Shown: positions 11,655-21,033 of the stretch, piece by piece | Layout: each line of letters opens with the position of its first letter | Numbering within the stretch: the stretch's first letter is position 1 | Assembly: GCF_000812665.2 (NCBI RefSeq) | Contig: NZ_CP014327.1 | Span: 3,501,501-3,565,500, forward strand | Length of the DNA stretch: 64,000 bases | Direction: 5' to 3' | From: Falsihalocynthiibacter arcticus | GTDB taxonomy: Bacteria; Pseudomonadota; Alphaproteobacteria; Rhodobacterales; Rhodobacteraceae | The notes under the pieces: generated by a model | The model's input: the letters and a program-made list of their open reading frames with translations, nothing else | Database searches by the model: none | What the model was told of the DNA's origin: nothing | Position numbers and translations under genes: made by a program

Positions 11655-13974
11655 AGGCTTCTTTTTTGATTGCTTTTGTGAAGTTAAACCGTAAAGGCCC
11701 CAACGGCGTATTCCAATACACCGCCAAGCCAACCACGGACCGCAAGTGGAACGCATCGTCCACCGTACAATCGACGACGGGACAAGCCGCATCCGTCGGG
11801 CCACCCGCCGTGTCATCTAAGCCCCAAATCGAGCCAACATCAAAGAACAGACCTGCTGTAATCCCGTATTCTTCGGGAAGCCCAATCGGGAAATCGGCTT
11901 CGAGGCGCAGAACCGAAAACAGATTACCGCCAAGAGAGTCTTGGTTCACAGCGTTCAGGTCACGTGGTCCCGTTCCGAAGTTCTCGAACCCGCGCATTTT
12001 ACCGGTTGTTTGCGAATAGCGATCGGTAATGCGGGATTTCCCACCGTTATAAACGGTATACGACCCAGCTTCCACAATGGCGCGCAAAGTAATGAGACCG
12101 TCCAAAGCGTTGGTTTCGGCCCCTGCTAAAAGCGTCGCACGCATAAAGGGGTCGTCATCTATGTAGCCAAAGTTCTGCCCAAACCGCAAAACATAACTGT
12201 AATCTTCGTCAATTTTGCTACGGCGCGAGTCGAAAGTATAGAAATACCCCAGAACATTGTCCGAGCGTTCGCCCACGTCCGCATTCACCAAGCGCGAGTT
12301 GTCTTCGCTTGAGTTATAGAGCGACGTATCGAGGAAACGATATCTCAGACCCAAACGCCCACGTTCGCTGACGGGGAAATCAATCGAAGGAGAAATTGTA
12401 TCCCGGGTGGTATCATATTGCTGCGTTGTATTGCTCGTCGTGATACGGCCTAGATCAATGTCAAACCGCAAATCCCGCCCATAGAGATATGGCTCCGAGA
12501 AAGCGACATTAACAGAGTTTTCATCGGAAACCGTGCTGATGTTGAAACTGAAGGTTTGCCCACGGCCCAACAGGTTGGTTTGCGTATAGCCAAGGTTCAA
12601 TCCGGGACCGTCATTCGTACTATAGGCAACACCCAGATTTAACGAACCCGTGGTGGTTTCAACCACATCAACATCGACGATAACATTGTCTGACGTGCTA
12701 CCTTCGCGTGTATTCACTTCGGCGTCTTCGAAATACCCAAGCGCGCGCACACGTTCCGCAGATTGCGCGATTTCACGCGGATTAAACGGGTCACCCTCTA
12801 CGGCGCGGAACTGTTGGCGTACAACACGGTCAAGCGTCGTGGTGTTGCCCTCGATATCGATACGCTCGATAAATATTCGCGGCCCCCGCACCAGAGCAAA
12901 TTCAACATCCAGTGTCCGTGTCCGATCATTGCGCACGATCTGTGGGTCCACGCGGACAAAATCATGGCCATCTTTGAGCGCCTTGTTTTCCATCCGTATA
13001 ATGGCGGCTTCAATGCGTGCCGGCGAAAAATCTTTGCCCGACTTAATTTTGATCAGTCTTTGATAGGTTGCGGGGTCAATATTGGCGAATTCCGATGAAA
13101 CCGTTAGATTACCAAAACTAAACTGCTGGCCCTCTTTGATCCGGAAGGTCACAAAAATACCGTCGCGTTCACGGGAAAGTTCGCTGGTGACGGAAACGGC
13201 CTCAAAGTCGACGAACCCACGCGCCGTATAGAATTCCGTTAACACTTGCTTATCATATTCAATGCGATCCGCAACAAACGTGTCCGATTTCACAAAGGTG
13301 CGAAAGATACCAGCCTGTTTGGTGCCAAGCAAACGGCGCAATCGCGTGTCGCTATAGGCCCGGTTGCCCACAAACGTGAGGCGCTCGATATCAACCGTCT
13401 GACCCTCGGTAACTTCAAACACCAAATCCACACGGTTTTCGGACCGGCGGATGATCCGTGGCGTGACAGTGGCAGCAAGACGTCCACCGATTTCATAAGC
13501 CTCAACCAAGGACGCAGCATCCTGCTCCGCCACTGTTGGATTGAAAACCAACCGAGGCTGCGAACGTACAACCGTAAAGAGCGCGTCGTCCTTGATACGC
13601 TTATTTCCCTCAATCGAAATTTCGTTAATTGTGGGGTATTCGACGACCTTAACGCCTAGGGTATTGCCACGCGGGTTGATTTCGACGGATTCAAACAAAC
13701 CCGACCCAACCAAGTTTTGGTAGGCTGCGTTTAATTCGCCCGCCGACAGAGTTTGGCCTTGGGCGATTCCCATGTAGGTCATGATTGTCGCGGAATCCAC
13801 GCGCAAGTTCCCGTCGATGGAAAAGGACGAGAACGTATAGTCCTGCGCCGCCGCACCAGAAGGAACAACCGTGCAAACAGCTGAAATGAAAAGAAAAAGA
13901 AACGCTGAGGCGCGGCAAAGCGCCCTCTTAAGCGTCACGATGCTTTTGAACGCATCGGTGGCGAAATCACTCAT
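11608..13974 (-). CDS. bamA: Outer-membrane assembly factor BamA
   Basis: BamA is the core of the complex that folds beta-barrel proteins into the outer membrane. The 788-residue precursor has a signal peptide ending near PSGAAAQ. Five POTRA domains follow (for example FSIDGNLRVDSATIMTYMG, EISIEGNKRIKDDALF, LTFVGNRAYSDTRLRRLL, ERIDIEGNTTTLDRVV), then the C-terminal 16-strand barrel that ends in a terminal Phe (ELTVTSKF). Motifs such as NLGVAYSTNDGPGLNLGYTQ and TTGKMRGFENFGTGPRD belong to the barrel. It lies downstream of rseP and a small membrane gene, and overlaps the skp-like gene. Confidence 0.97.
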   Translation of the reverse strand: MSDFATDAFKSIVTLKRALCRASAFLFLFISAVCTVVPSGAAAQDYTFSSFSIDGNLRVDSATIMTYMGIAQGQTLSAGELNAAYQNLVGSGLFESVEINPRGNTLGVKVVEYPTINEISIEGNKRIKDDALFTVVRSQPRLVFNPTVAEQDAASLVEAYEIGGRLAATVTPRIIRRSENRVDLVFEVTEGQTVDIERLTFVGNRAYSDTRLRRLLGTKQAGIFRTFVKSDTFVADRIEYDKQVLTEFYTARGFVDFEAVSVTSELSRERDGIFVTFRIKEGQQFSFGNLTVSSEFANIDPATYQRLIKIKSGKDFSPARIEAAIIRMENKALKDGHDFVRVDPQIVRNDRTRTLDVEFALVRGPRIFIERIDIEGNTTTLDRVVRQQFRAVEGDPFNPREIAQSAERVRALGYFEDAEVNTREGSTSDNVIVDVDVVETTTGSLNLGVAYSTNDGPGLNLGYTQTNLLGRGQTFSFNISTVSDENSVNVAFSEPYLYGRDLRFDIDLGRITTSNTTQQYDTTRDTISPSIDFPVSERGRLGLRYRFLDTSLYNSSEDNSRLVNADVGERSDNVLGYFYTFDSRRSKIDEDYSYVLRFGQNFGYIDDDPFMRATLLAGAETNALDGLITLRAIVEAGSYTVYNGGKSRITDRYSQTTGKMRGFENFGTGPRDLNAVNQDSLGGNLFSVLRLEADFPIGLPEEYGITAGLFFDVGSIWGLDDTAGGPTDAACPVVDCTVDDAFHLRSVVGLAVYWNTPLGPLRFNFTKAIKKEAYDVEQPFELTVTSKF

Positions 13975-14042
13975 GGACTTCCATCCGTATAAAACCCTAG
14001 GTCCGCCCTGACTAACGGGAAAAGCCCCCTATGTCAAAAGCA

Positions 14043-14068
14043 AGAAAGCGCCCCAAGGGACGCTTTCT
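14043..14068 (-). terminator. Terminator-like hairpin after the small membrane gene
   Basis: Perfect 8-base arms (agaaagcg and cgctttct) with a 10-base loop, followed on the minus strand by a T-rich stretch (TGCTTTTG). It lies between the 44-residue membrane protein gene and bamA, so it may reduce read-through into bamA. Confidence 0.5.
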
Positions 14069-14124
14069 ACTATTCGTTCGAAATTTGGCTACAACCCAGC
14101 GTTTGATCGCTGTTTCGACCCGCC

Positions 14125-14259
14125 TTAAATCGCGAGGTTCACCGACACAAACGCCCCAAGCATTAAAGCTGCGACCATCGCGCCAGAAACAATCAGGCGA
14201 TCCAGATTGAGCCCCACAAGAAGGGAAAGTCCGCGGTATCCGTTGTTAATCGTTTGCAT
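14125..14259 (-). CDS. Small membrane protein (44 aa)
   Basis: The ORF encodes 44 residues with one hydrophobic segment at about residues 22-42 (LIVSGAMVAALMLGAFVSVN). The start ATG at 14259 is chosen because GAGG lies 7 bases upstream. The longer frame to 14325 has no such site. A terminator-like hairpin follows, so it may be expressed as its own short mRNA between rseP and bamA. I recognise no named family. Its architecture (short polar start, one transmembrane segment) resembles the other tiny membrane gene at 759-881 but the sequences are not obviously related. Confidence 0.6.
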   Translation of the reverse strand: MQTINNGYRGLSLLVGLNLDRLIVSGAMVAALMLGAFVSVNLAI

Positions 14260-14341
14260 GTTAGACCTCGTGTATTGACCATTCCAATTCACTGTAGGGA
14301 AGAAATATGGCACAAATTGGGCCATATTAACTTTTTGTTGA

Positions 14342-15679
14342 TTAACAGACCAAATCTGTGAACAACCCCAACGCCATGAGCGACAAAATAAGCCCTAACC
14401 CGATTGTCATCAGGCCACGCACCCAAGTGTCATTTGGCGGCTTACGGAAAATGGCTTCATAGGCATAAAACACCAAATGTCCGCCATCTAGAACTGGAAT
14501 GGGGAACAGATTCATCAGACCAATGGCCGTGGAAATCACCGCGATAAAACTGATAAAATCGCTGATGCCGCCTTGAGCCGCCTGCCCGCTTACTTTGGCG
14601 ATACCAATGGGCCCAGAAATATTACAGGTCGAAATTTTCCCGGCCACCATATGATACATCCCTGAAAGCGACTGGGTTATCACGCGTTTGGTGGCGTTAA
14701 ATCCAAGTGTCAAACCCTCAACGGGACCAACGGCCTCATTTAGCGGAGTAAACGCATACCGCCCGCTAATTCCCATCAACCAACGGGTTTCAAAACCACC
14801 GTCTGCGGTGGGTAAATCCCTGCGTTGAGCATTAAGCACAAAAGGCATTTCCGCCCCTGCGCGCCAGACCATCAAATTGAGCGGCGCGCCCGCCGAGGCC
14901 TCAACAATGGGGATCAACTGGCCAAAATACGAGATCGGCTCCTCGTTGATGGAAAGGATGACATCGCCCTCTTCAAGCCCTGCCTCATAGGCCGCGCTGT
15001 CGGGGGATACAGCACTGACCAAAGCGGGTTGGAGTTGCGGCCCCAAAACGGTCATTTCCTGTCCATCACGAGTGATTTCATAAGATAAGAGTGCCGAATT
15101 TGTTTTGAGTGCGTCAAATGTGGTGCGCAATCCTTCGGACCCGTCTAGCGAAAGCCCTTCGACCGAGAGCAATACGTCTCCGGCACGCAAATCGCCAGTT
15201 CCTGCTGGTAATTCAATAACTTCGCCAACCGTTAGCGGCGATTTTTCAACCCCAACAGACATGGCCAAACCAGCGAAAATCAAAATCGACAGGGCGAAAT
15301 TAAACAACGGCCCCGCAGCAACGGTTGCCGTCCGTGCCCACAAAGGTGCGCCATGCATTGTGTGACGCAATTCGGCATCCGACAGACCCACCATGGCCTC
15401 GCCATCTTTGCCACTGGCCGCATCTGCATCCCCGCGAAACTTTACATATCCGCCAAACGGCAGCGCTGCGACTTGCCATTTTGTACCGTGCCGATCGACC
15501 CGCGAAAACAAAACTTTGCCAAACCCAAGCGAGAACACATCGGCATAGATTCCAGACCACCGCCCAACGATATAGTGCCCGTATTCGTGGATCGCCACGA
15601 TAACGGAAATAACCACGACAAAAGCAATAAGCGTAAACACGCCACCACCCAGTGAAGAGAATATCGAAGAAAAATCCAA
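14342..15679 (-). CDS. rseP: RIP metalloprotease RseP (M50 family)
   Basis: RseP is an inner-membrane site-2 protease that cleaves membrane-spanning segments. In relatives it acts on anti-sigma factors and remnant signal peptides, and in Caulobacter the orthologue MmpA clears PodJ. The 445-residue protein has the zinc motif HEYGH in the first membrane helix (VAIHEYGHYIVGRWSGI), two PDZ-like regions (EVIELPAGTGDLRAGDVLL and VSPDSAAYEAGLEEGDVIL), and the second metal-site motif NLFPIPVLDGGHLVFY near the C-terminus. It sits between dxr and bamA as in most Rhodobacteraceae. Confidence 0.96.
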   Translation of the reverse strand: MDFSSIFSSLGGGVFTLIAFVVVISVIVAIHEYGHYIVGRWSGIYADVFSLGFGKVLFSRVDRHGTKWQVAALPFGGYVKFRGDADAASGKDGEAMVGLSDAELRHTMHGAPLWARTATVAAGPLFNFALSILIFAGLAMSVGVEKSPLTVGEVIELPAGTGDLRAGDVLLSVEGLSLDGSEGLRTTFDALKTNSALLSYEITRDGQEMTVLGPQLQPALVSAVSPDSAAYEAGLEEGDVILSINEEPISYFGQLIPIVEASAGAPLNLMVWRAGAEMPFVLNAQRRDLPTADGGFETRWLMGISGRYAFTPLNEAVGPVEGLTLGFNATKRVITQSLSGMYHMVAGKISTCNISGPIGIAKVSGQAAQGGISDFISFIAVISTAIGLMNLFPIPVLDGGHLVFYAYEAIFRKPPNDTWVRGLMTIGLGLILSLMALGLFTDLVC

Positions 15680-15688
15680 GGTCTGTCC

Positions 15689-16867
15689 TTAATTATGCAA
15701 AGTCTTGGCGCATTCACGCGCCCATACCCGTGCCGTGTGATCTGCTTTTAGGACGTCATCAAGGGGGATCACGTCAAATTTATGGCTGCCTGCGGAATTC
15801 TGCCAGTGGCGGTTCAACACCAATTCAACCACCTGCGCCATGTCCTGAAAACCAATCTCGCCCGCGAGAAACAGATCAAGCGCGCATTCCTTGGCCGCAT
15901 TGAAAATCGCACCAGACAAGCCACCACGGCGGATAACCTCATCCGCCAAACGCAGCGCGGGCCAACGTTGAAGATCGGGGGCGGAAAATTCAAGCTGGCC
16001 GATTTTGGCCAAATCCAGCCGCTCAACGGGTAATTTTTCCCGTTGCGGCCAATGCAGCGCATAGCCGATGGCGTGGCGCATATCGTGTGGCCCCATATGC
16101 GCCATTATGGCACCATCTACAAATCCAACCAACGCATGCACGAGGCTTTGAGGATGAACCAGCACTTCTATTTGATCCGCCGAAACACCGAAAAACTCTT
16201 TTGTTTCAATCAACTCCATCGCCTTGTTAAACATAGAAGCGGAGTCAATTGTGATACGTTGGCCCATATCCCAATTGGGATGGGTGCAAGCCTCTGCCAC
16301 TGTCGCGGTCGCCAGTTTTTCCAGCGGCCACGTGCGCAAGGCACCGCCGCTTGCAGTAATAATGATACGCTCCACGCGCGAAATATCTTCGCCGACCAAA
16401 GCCTGAAAAACGGCGGAATGTTCGCTGTCTACAGGTAGGATTGTCGCGCCATATTTGGCCGCTTCGGATTTCAACAACGGGCCCGCCGTCACCAAACTCT
16501 CTTTATTCGCCAGCGCCAAAACGCCCCCGTGGCGCAAAGCATGCAACCCCGGAGCAAGTCCCGCCGCGCCCACAATGGCACTCATCACCCAATCGGTTGG
16601 ACGGTCCGCCGCCTCGATTAAAGCCTGCGGTCCTGCAGCAACTTCAATGCCCGTTCCAGCCAGCGCATTTTGCAAATCGGAAAGACAAGTTTCGAACCCC
16701 GTCACAGCGATTTCGGCTTTGAGATCAATGGCATCCCGCGCGAGTTGCGCAATATTCCGCCCGCCAGTTAAGGCGACAACATGATAGGCGTCGGGCGCCC
16801 GTTTGATCAGGTCGATGGTGGATTGGCCAATCGAGCCCGTCGCGCCAAAAATTGAAATGCGGCGCAT
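15689..16867 (-). CDS. dxr: 1-deoxy-D-xylulose 5-phosphate reductoisomerase
   Basis: Dxr makes 2-C-methyl-D-erythritol 4-phosphate, the committed step of the MEP isoprenoid pathway. The 392-residue protein begins with the NADPH-binding loop IFGATGSIGQSTIDLI and has ALANKESLVTAGPL and the substrate and metal region LPVDSEHSAVFQAL. The C-terminal block includes GQRITIDSASMFNKAMELIE and VHPQSLVHALVGFVDGA. It follows cdsA by three bases, placing isoprenoid, phospholipid and cell-wall carrier synthesis in one operon. Confidence 0.97.
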   Translation of the reverse strand: MRRISIFGATGSIGQSTIDLIKRAPDAYHVVALTGGRNIAQLARDAIDLKAEIAVTGFETCLSDLQNALAGTGIEVAAGPQALIEAADRPTDWVMSAIVGAAGLAPGLHALRHGGVLALANKESLVTAGPLLKSEAAKYGATILPVDSEHSAVFQALVGEDISRVERIIITASGGALRTWPLEKLATATVAEACTHPNWDMGQRITIDSASMFNKAMELIETKEFFGVSADQIEVLVHPQSLVHALVGFVDGAIMAHMGPHDMRHAIGYALHWPQREKLPVERLDLAKIGQLEFSAPDLQRWPALRLADEVIRRGGLSGAIFNAAKECALDLFLAGEIGFQDMAQVVELVLNRHWQNSAGSHKFDVIPLDDVLKADHTARVWARECAKTLHN

Positions 16868-16869
16868 GT

Positions 16870-17571
16870 TTAAACGCCGAAGCTAAGGACGATGAGAATA
16901 TATACCGCCGACACGCAGCCCACGCCGACCATGCCATCAAACCGGTCCAAAAACCCGCCGTGCCCTGGAATAAGGTTGGAGCTGTCTTTGATTTTATAGC
17001 GCCTTTTCAAGGCACTCTCGGCGATATCTCCCATCTGAGACGCAAAAGACAAAAGCATAAAACTAAGCGCCGTTGCCATGACTGAGGGGCTGACTAGCAG
17101 AACCGACTCAGGAACATAGGGATAAAGCGCGGCAATCGCACCAAATATCCCCGCCAAAACCCATCCCGCGACCGTACCCGACCATGTCTTTTTCGGGCTA
17201 ATCAGGGGCCAAAATTTTGGGCCACCAAAGATTTTACCCGCGAAATATCCAAAGATATCGGTAAGAACGACGATGACAAACAGACCTGTAATTGTCCAAA
17301 TGCCATTGGGAGTACCACGCAGAAAGATAAAGGCCCATGACGCGGAAACAATCACAAGGGCGTAGGCGGCAAAAATCGGCCAATCTCGCCCCGCTTTGAG
17401 GGTTTTGGCCATCATCCGCCACAACTCCCACATCATTGCCGTTAGGCTAAGAATAATCAGGATGTTGAACAGAATTCCACCTAAATAAACCGCCGTAACC
17501 CCAACAACTGCCATAACAATTGCCGACATCGTGCGTGGCACTAGGTCCGACCACTTGGATAAACGAATCAT
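16870..17571 (-). CDS. cdsA: Phosphatidate cytidylyltransferase CdsA
   Basis: CdsA makes CDP-diacylglycerol from phosphatidate and CTP at the inner membrane. The 233-residue protein is strongly hydrophobic with several membrane helices and carries LTDIFGYFAGKIFGGPKFWP and SPKKTWSG. The C-terminal family signature is present (ALKRRYKIKDSSNLIPGHGG, FLDRFDGM). It is somewhat short compared with E. coli CdsA but normal for this clade. The start overlaps the uppS stop by four bases. Confidence 0.95.
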   Translation of the reverse strand: MIRLSKWSDLVPRTMSAIVMAVVGVTAVYLGGILFNILIILSLTAMMWELWRMMAKTLKAGRDWPIFAAYALVIVSASWAFIFLRGTPNGIWTITGLFVIVVLTDIFGYFAGKIFGGPKFWPLISPKKTWSGTVAGWVLAGIFGAIAALYPYVPESVLLVSPSVMATALSFMLLSFASQMGDIAESALKRRYKIKDSSNLIPGHGGFLDRFDGMVGVGCVSAVYILIVLSFGV

Positions 17572-18290
17572 AGACTAACGGCTCCGAAGCGGCGATCCCG
17601 CGCGCCAAAACGTTTAAGAATTTCGCCAAAGACGTCAGGCGTAAAATCTGGCCACAAAATGTCGGTAAACTCGTATTCCGAGTAGGCCGATTGCCACAAA
17701 AGGAAGTTGGAAATGCGCGCCTCGCCCGATGTACGGATCACCAAGTCGGGATCTGGGAGGAACCGTGTATCCAGAAATTGCGCCAAGGTCTCCACATCAA
17801 CGGATTCAGGATCGATGCGCCCTGCAGCCACTTCGCGCGCCATGCGTTTGGTCGCACGGGCAACCTCGTCACGTCCGCCGTAATTGAGCGCTATAGTTAA
17901 ATGCACCCCATCGTTTTCGGCGGTTAGAGTTTCTAGGTTATCGATAAGTTTCTGCAACTTAGGGTCGAGTCTTAATCTATCCCCGATAAAACGAACCCGC
18001 ACGCCTTGCTTCAGAAGTGCCTGAGCTTCCCGCTGAATATAACGGCGAAACAGGCTCATCAGGCCAGCAACTTCGCTTTGCGTGCGCTTCCAATTTTCAG
18101 TCGAAAACGCAAAAATTGTAAGATATTTGACGCCATAATCGGGACAGGCCTCAACGATTTCGCGCACACGTTTGGCGCCCGCGTGATGGCCAAATAAGCG
18201 CGGCCGCCCTCGAGACTTGGCCCACCGACCATTGCCATCCATAATGATGGCCACATGGTGCGGGCTGTTGTTTTCGCTCTCTTGGGCCAC
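17568..18290 (-). CDS. uppS: Undecaprenyl diphosphate synthase UppS
   Basis: UppS builds the C55 lipid carrier for peptidoglycan by cis-condensation of isopentenyl diphosphate. The 240-residue protein shows VAIIMDGNGRWAKSRGRPRL with catalytic Asp and the following Gly-His loop, TIFAFSTENWKRTQSEV, and the C-terminal LVIRTSGEARISNFLLWQ with SEYEFTDILWPDF. It is in one operon with frr upstream (24-base gap) and cdsA downstream (overlap). Confidence 0.97.
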   Translation of the reverse strand: MAQESENNSPHHVAIIMDGNGRWAKSRGRPRLFGHHAGAKRVREIVEACPDYGVKYLTIFAFSTENWKRTQSEVAGLMSLFRRYIQREAQALLKQGVRVRFIGDRLRLDPKLQKLIDNLETLTAENDGVHLTIALNYGGRDEVARATKRMAREVAAGRIDPESVDVETLAQFLDTRFLPDPDLVIRTSGEARISNFLLWQSAYSEYEFTDILWPDFTPDVFGEILKRFGARDRRFGAVSL

Positions 18291-18313
18291 GGGGTGCCTT
18301 CCCTATTGCCTGC

Positions 18314-18877
18314 TTAAACCTGCATGATCTCAGCTTGTTTTGTTTCAAGCGTTTTGTCGACAGTGGCGATATATGTGTTGGTCAAATCCTGAACTTCGTC
18401 GGTCCAGATTTTGAAGTCATCTTCGCCCATACCGTCGTTTTTGGCTTTCTTGAGCTGGTCCATACCGTCGCGACGTACATTGCGCACAGCGACGCGGGCG
18501 TGTTCGGCGTATTGTGCGGCAACGCGCGTCAATTCTCGGCGACGCTCTTCGTTAAGCTCCGGAATTGGCAGCATAATAATCGTGCCATTCAACTGGGGGT
18601 TAATCCCCAGACCACTTTCGCGGATGGCTTTTTCGGTGGGGCCAACAAGAGCTTTATCCCACACGTTGATCGTGACCATGCGCGACTCAGGAACGTTTAC
18701 CGTGCCGACTTGGTTGATCGGGGTTTTCTGCCCATAGGCATCGACCATAATGGGTTCCAGCATGCTCGCGGACGCGCGGCCGGTCCGTAGGGATGCAAAT
18801 TCGACCCGAAGGGAGGCAATCCCCCCGTCCATACGACGTTTAAGGTCATCAAGATCAATTTCGAATTCTTCGGACAT
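18314..18877 (-). CDS. frr: Ribosome recycling factor
   Basis: RRF splits post-termination ribosomes together with EF-G. The 187-residue protein has the family pattern: [80 protein letters not shown] and the C-terminal helix. The frame is open to 18904, but ATG at 18877 (MSEEFEIDL) gives the standard length. It lies between pyrH and uppS. Confidence 0.97.
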   Translation of the reverse strand: MSEEFEIDLDDLKRRMDGGIASLRVEFASLRTGRASASMLEPIMVDAYGQKTPINQVGTVNVPESRMVTINVWDKALVGPTEKAIRESGLGINPQLNGTIIMLPIPELNEERRRELTRVAAQYAEHARVAVRNVRRDGMDQLKKAKNDGMGEDDFKIWTDEVQDLTNTYIATVDKTLETKQAEIMQV

Positions 18878-18997
18878 GTTCTGCTCTTCTCTTTTTGGTG
18901 TCACGTACTTTAAAACGTCTTACCGCATGGCGTACCGGTTGTATAGACAACAGGACGCACGCGCCAGAAACCCAATTCGGTATGAATTGATTAATTT

Positions 18998-19744
18998 TTA
19001 GCCGTGCACCCGTGTATACGTCCCTTCACCTGCCAAAATTCCCTTGAAACCACCTGGTTCATCTAGGGAGAAAACAATGATCGGCAGATTGTTATCACGC
19101 GCCAAAGCAATGGCACTCGCGTCCATCACAGCCAGACGTTTTTGCAAAACTTCATCAAAGGTTACATTGTCATAGCGCACGGCATCGTCAAATTTCGCGG
19201 GGTCCTTGTCATAGACGCCATCAACCTTAGTGCCCTTAAAGATCGCCTCGCAGGACATTTCATTGGCGCGCAAAGTGGCCGCAGTATCTGTTGTAAAATA
19301 GGGGTTTCCGGTCCCTGCCGCAAAAATCACGACCCGTTTTTTCTCAAGGTGGCGCACGGCGCGGCGGCGAATATAAGGCTCGCAAACCTGATCCATCGGA
19401 ATGGCCGAGATCACGCGTGTGTGGATGCCCTGCCCCTCAAGCGCGCTTTGCATCGCGAGGGCGTTCATCACGGTGGCGAGCATACCCATATAGTCGGCGG
19501 TTGTGCGCTCCATCCCTTGGGCACTGCCCTGAAGGCCGCGAAAAATATTGCCGCCGCCGATGACCATGCAAATCTCAACACCCATGTCATGCACAACTTT
19601 AACTTCGCGAGCGATCCGCTCCACGGTCGGCGGATTGAGGCCATATCCACGGTCGCCCATCAGGGCCTCTCCAGAAATTTTCAGCATAACCCGACTAAAT
19701 GTCGGATGTGTTCCCGTGCGACTTTCTTCGCCAGAAGTGCTCAT
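18998..19744 (-). CDS. pyrH: UMP kinase PyrH
   Basis: PyrH phosphorylates UMP to UDP. The 248-residue amino-acid-kinase-fold protein shows [67 protein letters not shown] and the C-terminal [22 protein letters not shown] at 19744 is preferred over the longer frame to 19819, because it gives the usual short polar leader before the kinase core. It is the first gene of the minus-strand envelope block and diverges from miaA. Confidence 0.96.
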   Translation of the reverse strand: MSTSGEESRTGTHPTFSRVMLKISGEALMGDRGYGLNPPTVERIAREVKVVHDMGVEICMVIGGGNIFRGLQGSAQGMERTTADYMGMLATVMNALAMQSALEGQGIHTRVISAIPMDQVCEPYIRRRAVRHLEKKRVVIFAAGTGNPYFTTDTAATLRANEMSCEAIFKGTKVDGVYDKDPAKFDDAVRYDNVTFDEVLQKRLAVMDASAIALARDNNLPIIVFSLDEPGGFKGILAGEGTYTRVHG

Positions 19745-19889
19745 GCCGAATTCCCCTTTTACCAATGACTGACTGTTTGCCTTGTCGGCCAAAATGTCCC
19801 AAAACGGGCCTAGGTTCAACGGCTAAACGGCGCTTGCGGCCAAGGAAATTGACAAAAAACGATGTGACACCGGTAAGGAAGCGTTCAGA

Positions 19890-20761
19890 ATGCTCAAGAT
19901 CCACGACATTTCCCCCGATTTGCCCGTCCTAATTGCGGGCCCAACGGCGTCTGGAAAATCGGCGCTGGCGCTTGAGATCGTTGCCGCGCAAGGGGTGTCA
20001 TTCTCAACGCCGACGCGCTGCAAGTGTTTGGTGGCTGGAACATTCTTACCGCCCGCCCCACGGCCACTGATATGGCCGCAGCCGACCACCAGTTATACGG
20101 TCATGTCGCCTATGACGCGCCCTATTCTGTTGGGCACTGGCTGCGTGACATCACGCCTTTGCTCGCGGGCAAGCGTCCCGTAATTGTGGGCGGAACGGGG
20201 TTGTATTTTCAAGCGCTAACCCAAGGCCTTGCACTCATTCCCGCCACGCCTGATGTTCTGCGCGAAACCGCTAATGCCCGCCGTCTCTCGGAAGGACATG
20301 ACGGGATGTTCGCGGAACTTGACGCCCAGACACAGGCCCGGATCGACGCGCTTAATCCAATGCGGGTGCAACGGGCGTGGGAAGTTCAACAAGCAACGGG
20401 GCTTGGCCTTGCGCATTGGCAAGATCAAACGCCGCCACCGCTTTTGCCCCTTGCAAACACATACCCTATTGTTCTTGACGCAGACCGCGATTGGCTCGCA
20501 GCCCGTATTGAGCGTCGATTTCACTTGATGATAGAGGCGGGTGCAATTGAGGAGGCCCGTGCGATGTGGCCCACGTGGAACCCCGCGCATCAATCGTCCA
20601 AAGCTATCGGTGCTCCAGAATTAATCTCACACCTAGAAGGTCGCCTCTCGCTTGAGGCCGCGATTGAAGCGGCGATTATCTCAAGTCGCCAATATGCAAA
20701 ACGTCAAAGAACGTGGTTCCGGAGCAAGATGCGCGACTGGAATTCGTATGTTCCCCATTAG
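19890..20761 (+). CDS. miaA: tRNA dimethylallyltransferase MiaA (one-base frameshift)
   Basis: MiaA transfers dimethylallyl to A37 of tRNAs reading UNN codons. The first frame gives the P loop LIAGPTASGKSALALEIVAAQG, then fails at the GGGG run 19992-19995. The +1 frame resumes with NADALQVFGGWNIL, GHWLRDITPLL, VIVGGTGLYFQAL and a C-terminal RQYAKRQRTWFRSKM. One extra G restores a 290-residue protein of normal length with no other defect, so this is probably a base-calling error or a very recent mutation. Start ATG at 19890 has AAGGAAG upstream. The gene diverges from pyrH. Confidence 0.88.
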
Positions 20762-21033
20762 TTCGCGTCCTTAACGCAACGCCTTTTAACTCCTCCCCCC
20801 ATTCCTTCAATATTCGACAATTTTCGCTTTAGAATTGCCTCGATCTGCCCCAAAGTTTCACATAACGAACACTGTCTAAATTCAATTGCGTTTCCTTAGC
20901 CCGGTATGGCGCATGCGAACCTCTAGAAATAATGAGTACGTTTCGGTCCAATCGGGCCGTGACCTATCCAGTGTGATTGCCCCATGTAATGTGGGCACAA
21001 TGCCCGCTGCCTGCGGCAAAAATTGGATGTGAT

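Noticed and set aside
11666-13659. Plus-strand ORFs antisense to bamA
   Set aside because: No ribosome-binding sites or protein motifs. Explained by the codon bias of bamA.
19992-19995. Programmed ribosomal frameshifting in miaA and the other broken genes
   Set aside because: No slippery heptamer plus pseudoknot is evident, and six unrelated genes broken the same way at G/C runs fit base-calling error better.
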